Below are positions 46,303 to 53,369 of a stretch of 64,000 nucleotides of DNA, piece by piece. A program made the translations under genes and the position numbers. Every line of letters starts with the position of its first letter. Positions within the stretch are counted from its first letter, which is position 1. The DNA lies in contig JADKAV010000028.1 in NCBI GenBank assembly GCA_016719135.1, positions 1-64,000 on the forward strand, given 5' to 3'. This stretch comes from Micrococcales bacterium. Its GTDB lineage: Bacteria > Actinomycetota > Actinomycetes > S36-B12 > UBA10799. The notes under the pieces are model-generated. The model was not told where the DNA came from. It searched no databases and saw only the letters and a list, made by a program, of their open reading frames with translations.

Positions 46303-47132
46303 CCGCGTCGGTCCGGCTGCTGGCGGGCGGGGACGCACCCGCCCTGCGGCACCTGTTGCGTTCCGACCCCGTGTCGTACGCGATGGTGTCCGAGCGCACG
46401 CAGATGACCGGTATCGGGTCCGCGCTGGGGGCCGAGGTGTGGGGATGGTTCCCCGAAGGACAGCTCAGCGCCGCGCTCTACCTCGGTTCGAACGTGGTCC
46501 CCATTGCCGCCGATCTCGAAGCCGCCCACGCCTTCGCCACGCGGGCACGCCTGTCGCCGCGGCGATGCTCGTCGATCGTCGGCCCGGCAGCGGCAGCGCT
46601 CGCCTTCTTCGAGCAGGTCGAGCAGTCGTGGGGTCCGGCCCGACTGGTCCGGCCACACCAGCCGATGCTGGTCATCGACACGGGACCGAAGGTGGCCTCG
46701 GATCCGCGCGTGCGCCCCGCGACCATGGATGACATCGACCTCCTGTTTCCGGCGTCGGTGGCGATGTTCACCGAGGAACTCGGAGTCAGCCCGTTGACAC
46801 CCGATGGCGGGGCTGCCTATCGACGCCGGGTCGCCCAACTCATCCGGCAGGGCCGGTCCCTGCTCGTGATCGACGACTCACAGGTGTTGTTCAAGGCCGA
46901 AGTAGGGGTGGTCGCCGATGGCGTCGCGCAGATCCAGGGTGTCTGGGTCGACCCGTCGCATCGAGGGCAGCACGTGTCGGAACCGGCGATGGCTGCGGTG
47001 GTGAATCTGGCCCAGCAGCACTTCGCACCGACGGTGAGCCTCTACGTCAACGACTTCAACCACGCAGCGCTGGCCTCTTATCGTCGGGTGGGTTTCAAGC
47101 AGGTCGGTGAGTTCGCGACGGTGTTGTTCTAG
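46299..47132 (+). CDS. DUF4081/GNAT acetyltransferase
   Basis: A 277-residue protein with an N-terminal DUF4081 domain (about residues 1-125) and a C-terminal GNAT domain (IQGVWVDPSHRGQHVSEPAMAAVVNLA; then SLYVNDFNHAALASYRRVGF). The GxG of motif A is changed to RGQHVSE, as in many members of this actinobacterial family. It nearly always lies between ispG and proS in Actinobacteria. GTG 46299 overlaps the ispG stop. Substrate unknown. Confidence 0.85.
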   Translation: MTASVRLLAGGDAPALRHLLRSDPVSYAMVSERTQMTGIGSALGAEVWGWFPEGQLSAALYLGSNVVPIAADLEAAHAFATRARLSPRRCSSIVGPAAAALAFFEQVEQSWGPARLVRPHQPMLVIDTGPKVASDPRVRPATMDDIDLLFPASVAMFTEELGVSPLTPDGGAAYRRRVAQLIRQGRSLLVIDDSQVLFKAEVGVVADGVAQIQGVWVDPSHRGQHVSEPAMAAVVNLAQQHFAPTVSLYVNDFNHAALASYRRVGFKQVGEFATVLF

Positions 47133-47241
47133 GTTTGCAGCTCGGCCCCGACGCCCGCCAATCCGCCCGTCCTGCCGATCCGCCGGCGGCCGGCGTGTGC
47201 GGATGCGAGCGTCGATGAACTCGTGGCCTACGCTTGCACCC

Positions 47242-48996
47242 GTGCTGAGAATGTCCACGCTGTTCCTGAGAACCCTGCGCGAAGACCCCGCCGACGCAGA
47301 AGTCCCGAGCCACCGATTGCTGGTGCGCGCAGGCTTGGTCCGCCGCGTTGCGCCCGGCATCTTCTCGTGGCTGCCGCTGGGTTACCTGGTGTATCGCAAC
47401 GTCGAGCGCATCGTGCGCGAGGAGATGGACGCAGCCGGCTTCCAGGAGGTCCACTTCCCGGCGCTGCTGCCGCGCGAACCCTACGAGGTGACCGGGCGCT
47501 GGACGGAATACGGCGACACCCTCCTGCGCCTGCACGACCGCAAAGGTGGGGACTATCTGCTCGGTCCCACCCACGAGGAAATGTTCACATTGCTGGTCAA
47601 GGGGGAGTACTCCTCGTACAAGGATCTGCCCCTGGTGATCTACCAGATCCAGACGAAATACCGCGATGAGGCGCGTCCCCGAGCCGGCATCCTGCGCGGC
47701 CGGGAGTTCGTCATGAAGGATTCGTACTCCTTCGACATCGACGATGAGGGCCTGCAGCGGTCGTACGACAGGCACCGTGAGGCGTACATCAAGACATTCG
47801 ACCGACTCGGCCTCGAGTACGTGATCGTGTCCGCCATGTCCGGGGCGATGGGTGGCTCGGCCAGTGAGGAGTTCCTCGCGCCGTGCGAGTCCGGCGAGGA
47901 CACGTTCGTGCGTTCCGAGGGCGGGTACGCGGCCAACGTGGAAGCCGTCGTGACTGTCGCGCCGGAGCCCATCGCGCTCGAGGGCCTGCCCGCTGCGCAT
48001 GTGGAGGACACCCCCGACACCCCGACGATCGAGACACTCGTGGCTGTCGCCAACGCCGAGCACCCGCATCCTGATCGGCCGTGGACGGCAGCAGACACGT
48101 TGAAGAACGTCGTTCTGCGTCTCGACTACCCCGATGGCACCTCCCGGCCGCTGATCATCGGCCTGCCGGGGGATCGTGAAGTCGACATGAAACGGCTGGA
48201 AGCCCAGGTGGCGCCGGCGGTTCCATCACCGTTCGAGGAGGACGATTTCACCAAGCACCCGGAACTGGTCAAGGGGTACATCGGGCCGCAGGTGCTGGGC
48301 AAGGAGTCGCCCTCGGGCATCGAGTATCTGGTCGACCCGAGGGTCGTGCCGGGCACCGCATGGATCACCGGCGCGAACGAACCCGGCCGTCACGTCTTTG
48401 ATCTGGTGTGTGGGCGCGATTTCACTTTCGACGGCACGATCGAGGCCGCCGAGGTGCGCGATGGCGACCCGGCACCCGATGGTTCGGGACCCTTGCACAG
48501 CGCGCGCGGCATCGAGATCGGGCACATCTTCCAGCTCGGGCGCAAGTACGCTGAGGCACTCGACCTGAAGGTTCTCGACGTCAACGGCAAGTCCCGGGTC
48601 GTCACGATGGGCTCATACGGCATCGGGGTGTCCCGGGCAGTGGCCGCAATCGCCGAACAGCACCACGACGACAAGGGTCTGATCTGGCCGCGCGAGGTCG
48701 CCCCTGCGGATGTGCACATCGTGGCCACCGGCAAGGACCCGGCCGTTTTCAGTACCGCGGAGGAACTGGCCCTGGCATTGGAGGACGCGGGTCTGCGGGT
48801 CCTGTACGACGATCGCAAGGCCTCACCGGGGGTGAAGTTCAACGACTCCGAACTGCTCGGTGTGCCGACGATCGTGGTCGTGGGCAAACGCCTGGTCGAC
48901 GGCATGGTCGAGATCAAGGACCGGGCCAGTGGGCAGCGCGAGGAAGTGCCGGTTGCCGCTGCGGTGGCCGAAGTGCTGAAGGCCTGCGGACGGTAG
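47242..48996 (+). CDS. proS: Prolyl-tRNA synthetase (bacterial type)
   Basis: Class II aminoacyl-tRNA synthetase, 584 residues. GTG 47242 gives VLRMSTLFLRTLREDPADAEV, the standard start. Motif 2 region YRDEARPRAGILRGREFVMKD, the YbaK-like editing insertion (about residues 225-380) and the anticodon-binding domain (VLYDDRKASPGVKF) are in place. TACGCT seven bases before the start could be a -10 of a leaderless transcript. It is convergent with the dehydrogenase gene. Confidence 0.95.
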   Translation: MLRMSTLFLRTLREDPADAEVPSHRLLVRAGLVRRVAPGIFSWLPLGYLVYRNVERIVREEMDAAGFQEVHFPALLPREPYEVTGRWTEYGDTLLRLHDRKGGDYLLGPTHEEMFTLLVKGEYSSYKDLPLVIYQIQTKYRDEARPRAGILRGREFVMKDSYSFDIDDEGLQRSYDRHREAYIKTFDRLGLEYVIVSAMSGAMGGSASEEFLAPCESGEDTFVRSEGGYAANVEAVVTVAPEPIALEGLPAAHVEDTPDTPTIETLVAVANAEHPHPDRPWTAADTLKNVVLRLDYPDGTSRPLIIGLPGDREVDMKRLEAQVAPAVPSPFEEDDFTKHPELVKGYIGPQVLGKESPSGIEYLVDPRVVPGTAWITGANEPGRHVFDLVCGRDFTFDGTIEAAEVRDGDPAPDGSGPLHSARGIEIGHIFQLGRKYAEALDLKVLDVNGKSRVVTMGSYGIGVSRAVAAIAEQHHDDKGLIWPREVAPADVHIVATGKDPAVFSTAEELALALEDAGLRVLYDDRKASPGVKFNDSELLGVPTIVVVGKRLVDGMVEIKDRASGQREEVPVAAAVAEVLKACGR

Positions 48997-49140
48997 CGCG
49001 GTCAGCCGACGGGGACCGTGACTTGGCGGGCGTCTTCTGAGTGCTCACCCCGACCGCATGGGCGTGGTTGAAGCGGCACGACCGGGCGGCTCAAGGTGCC
49101 GCGTTGTTGGGGCCGGGGCGGCGGCATGTCCGGCCTCACA

Positions 49141-49256
49141 GCCGTGAGAGTTAGGTACGTGCGTTGGAGATCGGTACGGACGTTGGAGATCCCGCGGGGC
49201 GTGCAACTCCAACGGCTGTGCGTTTGTCCAACGGTTGTACGTAACTCCAACGCCTA
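49141..49256. repeat. Third GTTGGAGT hairpin element
   Basis: Same design as the 44.8 kb elements: arms containing GTTGGAGA at 49163 and 49182, the loop CCCGCGGGGCGTGCAACTCC, then inverted arms ending CTCCAACG at 49244-49252. CCCGCGGnnCGTGCAACTCC is shared with the tandem copies, but the arms have diverged. It lies between convergent proS and the dehydrogenase gene, within a 349-bp gene-free stretch that otherwise shows nothing clear. Confidence 0.75.
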
Positions 49257-49345
49257 GAACCAGGCGCCCCCGCAAGCGCGTCAGGATCGCTCTACGCGCC
49301 GGGGCAACCAGGTCAGCCGCATTCCCGCCGGACCGAGACCCGGGA

Positions 49346-50428
49346 TCAACCACCGACCTGCACGGCCAGGATCTGGTCGTCGCCGGACTTCGGCTCACCG
49401 CGGCCGTCGGTGTTGTTCGTCATCACCCACAGGCCCCCGTCGGGACCGGCGACCACATCGCGCAGACGGCCCAGCTCCCCGTCGAACCATGCCGTCGGCT
49501 CACCGGCGGTCGTGCCGTCGAGGGGTACCTGGTACAAAGCCTGCCCGGCCAGGGCAGCCACCCAAGCCGAACCGTCGACGATGGCCAGACCACTGGGCGA
49601 CGCCGTGGAGGTGGGTGACCACGTGGCCTTGGGGTTCGTCATCCCCGGGACGTCGCAGTCACCCTCGCAGCGCGGCCAGCCGTAGTTCTTGCCTGGCTCG
49701 ATCAGGTTCAGCGCATCGACGTCCTGCTGCCCGAATTCGGTGGCCCACAGGCGCCCGTCGCTGTCCCATGCCAGGCCCTGCACGTTGCGGTGGCCCCAGG
49801 ACCAAACGGGGGAGTCGGGGTCCGGGTTGTCCGGGGCGGGCTTTCCGGAGGCCTTGATGCGCAGAATCTTCCCGGCCAAGGAAGTGCGGTCCTGCGCCAG
49901 TTCGGGTTGCCCGACCTCGCCGGTGGTCACATACAGGTAGCCGTCGGGTCCGAACGCGATGCGGCCGCCGTCGTGAATGGGTCCCTTCGGGATGCCGGTC
50001 AGAACCGGTTGTTCGTTGCTCAGGGTCGTGCCGTCGAAGTCGAAGACCACCACGCGGTTGTCGGTCGCTGAGGTGTAGTACGCGAAAACCTTGTCATCGT
50101 CCGGCGCCCGCATCGCCAGGCCGAGCAGTCCACCTTCACCTTGGGCCAGAACCTCCGGGATACTGCCGGCCACTGACGTGTTTCCGCCGCTGAGCAGCAG
50201 GATGTTGGCGCTGTTGCGCTCGCTGATCAAGGCCTTGTCGTTAGACAAGGGGATCACGCTCCACGGGGCGGCGAGATTATCCGCCACGGTCCCGGTGATC
50301 GTTGGTTCGATCGTCGAGTTGGGGGTCGCGGTCGGCGACTCCTGTGGACTCGTCTGGGAGGTGCTTTCGTCGCCGCCGCAGCCGGACAACACCGCAAGGC
50401 AGAATGCTGCCGCCAGGAACCGTCGCAT
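49346..50428 (-). CDS. PQQ-dependent sugar dehydrogenase-like lipoprotein
   Basis: A 360-residue exported lipoprotein: MRRFLAAAFCLAVLSGC is a signal peptide with lipobox LSGC (Cys17), followed by a Ser/Thr/Pro linker and a six-bladed propeller of the glucose/sorbosone dehydrogenase (GSDH) family (LAAPWSVIPL, GEGGLLGLAM, HDGGRIAFGPDGYLYVTTGE, WSWGHRNVQGLAWD, FGQQDVDALNLI, NYGWPRCEG). The HDGG, NxxGL and NYGWP motifs are those of PQQ/Ca binding enzymes. In-frame GTG 50449 is an alternative start. The substrate is unknown. Confidence 0.85.
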   Translation of the reverse strand: MRRFLAAAFCLAVLSGCGGDESTSQTSPQESPTATPNSTIEPTITGTVADNLAAPWSVIPLSNDKALISERNSANILLLSGGNTSVAGSIPEVLAQGEGGLLGLAMRAPDDDKVFAYYTSATDNRVVVFDFDGTTLSNEQPVLTGIPKGPIHDGGRIAFGPDGYLYVTTGEVGQPELAQDRTSLAGKILRIKASGKPAPDNPDPDSPVWSWGHRNVQGLAWDSDGRLWATEFGQQDVDALNLIEPGKNYGWPRCEGDCDVPGMTNPKATWSPTSTASPSGLAIVDGSAWVAALAGQALYQVPLDGTTAGEPTAWFDGELGRLRDVVAGPDGGLWVMTNNTDGRGEPKSGDDQILAVQVGG

Positions 50429-50473
50429 ACCTACACCCTTGACACCCACGGGGCTTCTGTCAAAAGGAAGTGT

Positions 50474-50905
50474 CTATGACGGCGCCGACGGAGCAGCTAG
50501 ATCCGTCGGCCAGGGGAACGCTTGCCCGGGTGCCCCCCACGACTGAGCCCGCAGTGCGCAGTCACGGACCTCACGCACTGCCCGACGACGCCGTTGCGGT
50601 TCCTCGAACTGTTCGGCGATCAGCTCGGTGTACAGCGGGATCAAGCGCAATTCGACCAGGGCCAGCAGCTCACGCGCCTGCCGGTCGCTGTTGACTGGTC
50701 CGGGCAGTGTGTAGGCGGCGGCCGGTGGGGCAGGCTGCTCATCGTCATCGAGCAGCCATTGCCGCAGGGTGTCGCGCACGGTCCGATGGACGGACAAGTG
50801 AAGCAGTGCCACGTCTTGGTCTGCGGTCAGTCGTCCACCGGCGCGACCGTAGGCGTAAATCGCCGCGTACTCGCCGGCCAGAGCGGCCTGTATCGCCGTG
50901 CTCAC
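50474..50905 (-). CDS. DUF4439 ferritin-like protein
   Basis: A 143-residue, mostly helical protein of the ferritin-like DUF4439 type: IQAALAGEYAAIYAYGRAGGRL then LLHLSVHRTVRDTLRQWL, with spaced Glu/His residues but no full di-iron set. It is translationally coupled (4-bp overlap) to the lipoprotein gene upstream, which has the same kind of domain. This pair upstream of rimP is common in Actinobacteria. Function unknown. Confidence 0.8.
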   Translation of the reverse strand: MSTAIQAALAGEYAAIYAYGRAGGRLTADQDVALLHLSVHRTVRDTLRQWLLDDDEQPAPPAAAYTLPGPVNSDRQARELLALVELRLIPLYTELIAEQFEEPQRRRRAVREVRDCALRAQSWGAPGQAFPWPTDLAAPSAPS

Positions 50906-51336
50906 AGCGCCTCCAGGTCGACCACGTGTTGCGCCTCCGATGCGGCGATCAGCGCGAGGATCTGTGCCTGGTCGGCGTCGGGCGATGTGGCGGCGGCGTC
51001 GCTGCGGATTCGGGAGGCCCGGCGCTCGGCGCGGATCAGGACTCGGCGACTGGAGTTGGCATCGACCGGCGCGGGTGGGGGCTGCTGCCAGCCGAGCGCG
51101 ACCAAGTGTTCGACATGCTCGTCGCGCAGGCGCTGGTACACGACCGTGGCGCGGGGACCGGCCGATAGCAGCGCCGCGTCGTAGGCGGCGATCAGGGCCA
51201 GTTCGTCGGCCTGCTGGGAATCGGGGGTGGGCTGCGGTGCCGGTTGTCCTTGCTCATCGGTACCGCATGCAGGCAGCACCGTGGTGGTGAGTGCTGCCAA
51301 GGCCCCCAGTTGAAGCACCCGTCGCCGGTCGATCAT
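50902..51336 (-). CDS. Ferritin-like lipoprotein
   Basis: A 144-residue protein from ATG 51336. The signal region MIDRRRVLQLGALAALTTTVLPAC has a twin/triple arginine start and a lipobox ending at Cys24, so it may use the Tat path and be lipidated. The mature part is helical (LALIAAYDAALLSA, RDEHVEHLVALG, ILALIAASEAQHVVDLEAL), resembling ferritin-like domains. The frame extends upstream to 51408 without support. It is divergent from rimP with a 50-bp gap. Confidence 0.75.
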   Translation of the reverse strand: MIDRRRVLQLGALAALTTTVLPACGTDEQGQPAPQPTPDSQQADELALIAAYDAALLSAGPRATVVYQRLRDEHVEHLVALGWQQPPPAPVDANSSRRVLIRAERRASRIRSDAAATSPDADQAQILALIAASEAQHVVDLEAL

Positions 51337-51386
51337 GAACCGCAGACTACGCGCGCGTAATCTGGGAGGTCGGCAGGGAGGCTGAC

Positions 51387-51851
51387 ATGGCGGACGTACG
51401 GGAAACACAAGTGGCGGAACTGGTTGCCCCGATCGTTTCGCCCAAAGGGGTGGACGTCGAGTACGTGACCTTGCGCCCTGCGGGGCGTCGCACGGTGGTG
51501 GTCATCGCGTTGGATGCTGATGGCGGCATCACGCTGGATGACGTGGCCGAATACTCTCGCGACATCTCCGAGGCGCTCGACGAAGCCGACGTGATGGGCG
51601 ACGCGCCCTACACCCTCGAAGTCACCTCGCCGGGGGTGCACCGGCCACTGACCCTCCCGCGGCACTGGCGCCGGGCCGCAACCCGACTGGTTAGAGTGCA
51701 GATGGCGGACGGCACCACCGTCGAGGGCCGGATCCAGGACAGTGACGACACACATGTCGACATCGAGGTATCAGGCGCCACGCGCCACATCGCGATGGCC
51801 GACATCGACAAGGCCGTGGTGCAGGTCGAGTTCCCTAAGGAGACTGGCTGA
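51387..51851 (+). CDS. rimP: Ribosome maturation factor RimP
   Basis: A 154-residue RimP needed for 30S maturation, first gene of the rimP-nusA-ylxR-infB-rbfA operon. It contains VEYVTLRPAGRRTVVVIALDADGGITLDD, then YTLEVTSPGVHRPLTLPRHW (the ExSSPGxxRPL motif) and an SH3-like C-terminal domain. ATG 51387 has GGAGG upstream. TGATG overlap with nusA. Confidence 0.94.
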   Translation: MADVRETQVAELVAPIVSPKGVDVEYVTLRPAGRRTVVVIALDADGGITLDDVAEYSRDISEALDEADVMGDAPYTLEVTSPGVHRPLTLPRHWRRAATRLVRVQMADGTTVEGRIQDSDDTHVDIEVSGATRHIAMADIDKAVVQVEFPKETG

Positions 51852-52819
51852 TGGATATCGACATGGCGACGCTCAAGGCGGTCGTGGTCGACAAGGGCCT
51901 CAGCCTGCAGACCGTCGTGGGCAGCATCGAACAGGCACTGCTGGCCGCCTACCACCACACGGAGGGCCACCAGCAGCAGGCGCGCGTCGAACTCGACCGC
52001 AAGACCGGGCATGTGACGGTCTGGGCGGCAGAACTAGACGACCAGGGCCTAAAGGTTGGCGAGTACGACGACACCCCGGCCGACTTCGGTCGGATCGCCG
52101 CCACCGTCGCCAAGCAGGTCCTCATGCAGCGCCTGCGCGAAGCCACCGACGACGTGACCTTCGAGGAGTTCGCAGCGCGCGAGGGTGACCTGGTGTCCGG
52201 CGTCATCCAACAGGGCAGTGACCCGCGACTGGTGTACGTCAACCTTGGTTCGGTGGAAGGGATCATTCCGCCGTCCGAGCAGGTCCCGACCGAGTCCTAC
52301 AAGCACGGCGAGCGCATCCGTTGTTATGTCGTCACGGTCCGGCGCGCGGCCAAGGGGTCTGCGGTCACTTTGTCCCGCACCCACCCGGACCTGGTCCGGC
52401 GGCTGTTCGCGATGGAGTCGCCGGAGGTGGCAGAGGGCGTCGTGGAGATCGCCGGGCTGGCGCGCGAGGCTGGTTACCGGACGAAGATCGCTGTGCGGGC
52501 GATGGCGCCGCAGGTGAATGCGAAGGGTGCGTGCATCGGCCCGATGGGTCAGCGGGTTCGCGCCGTGACCTCCGAACTGCAGGGCGAGAAGATCGACATC
52601 GTCGACTGGGACGAGGATCCGGCAGGCTTCATCGCTGCCGCACTGTCGCCGGCGCGGGTACAGGCCGTGCAGATCGTCGACGAGGCCGCCCGCTCCGCAA
52701 AGGTGATCGTGCCCGACTACCAGTTGTCCCTGGCCATCGGCAAGGAAGGCCAGAACGCGCGTCTGGCCGCACGTTTGACCGGCTGGCGCCTGGATATCCA
52801 CCCGGACACGGAGGGCTAG
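51851..52819 (+). CDS. nusA: Transcription termination/antitermination factor NusA
   Basis: A 322-residue NusA of the short actinobacterial kind: N-terminal RNA-polymerase-binding domain (about residues 1-105), S1 domain (GDLVSGVIQQGSDPRLVYVNLGSVEG), and two KH domains (GACIGPMGQRVRAV; LAIGKEGQNARLAARL). It lacks the C-terminal acidic repeats of enterobacteria. It follows rimP with an ATG overlap. Confidence 0.95.
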   Translation: MDIDMATLKAVVVDKGLSLQTVVGSIEQALLAAYHHTEGHQQQARVELDRKTGHVTVWAAELDDQGLKVGEYDDTPADFGRIAATVAKQVLMQRLREATDDVTFEEFAAREGDLVSGVIQQGSDPRLVYVNLGSVEGIIPPSEQVPTESYKHGERIRCYVVTVRRAAKGSAVTLSRTHPDLVRRLFAMESPEVAEGVVEIAGLAREAGYRTKIAVRAMAPQVNAKGACIGPMGQRVRAVTSELQGEKIDIVDWDEDPAGFIAAALSPARVQAVQIVDEAARSAKVIVPDYQLSLAIGKEGQNARLAARLTGWRLDIHPDTEG

Positions 52820-52964
52820 GGCTGCGCACGCGTTCAGGCAACGGGCCATTTCGCCGGTGTTCCCGTGTCCTTGAGCCGCCGCGCCAGGACCCCGGAGTCC
52901 AACTACGGCCAACGTGCTGTCGGGTGGTTGACCCCGCACGCTAGACTGGTCAAGGATTGCCGCG

Positions 52965-53315
52965 ATGAACATCCAGGGTGTCGACAGGTCAGCTGCTTCT
53001 GCACGCTCCCCGAGACTGCCGGTACGCACGTGTGTGGGGTGCCGGACCAGGGACCATCAAGGCGATCTGCTCAGAGTCGCTCTTGTGACGGGCCGGGTGG
53101 TACCGGATCCGGAACGGGGGCACTCCGGTCGCGGTGCCTACGTACACCCCTCGCGGGAGTGCGTCACGGCTGCTATCGCCCGCAAGGCGTTCGGCAGGGC
53201 ATTCCGCACCGGTGGACCGCTGGATCCCCGTGATCTGGTGGCCTTCTGCAGCGCCAATGACCGAACCGAAAGTTGGGAGCGTCGGGATGACAACCCGATG
53301 AGCAGTCAGCGATGA
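52965..53315 (+). CDS. ylxR: YlxR (DUF448) family RNA-binding protein
   Basis: A 116-residue protein with the DUF448 core PVRTCVGCRTRDHQGDLLRVAL and GRGAYVHPSRECVTAAIARKAFGRAF. The family is encoded between nusA and infB and in some bacteria acts as a nucleoid-associated or RNase P-linked regulator. A 145-bp gap before it, with TTGACC and TAGACT close together, is larger than usual for this operon and may hold an internal promoter. Confidence 0.88.
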   Translation: MNIQGVDRSAASARSPRLPVRTCVGCRTRDHQGDLLRVALVTGRVVPDPERGHSGRGAYVHPSRECVTAAIARKAFGRAFRTGGPLDPRDLVAFCSANDRTESWERRDDNPMSSQR

Positions 53316-53369
53316 AAGCGCCGACAGACAACTAGGTCCGGCAGTATGCCCGGGCCAGACAGGAGAAAA

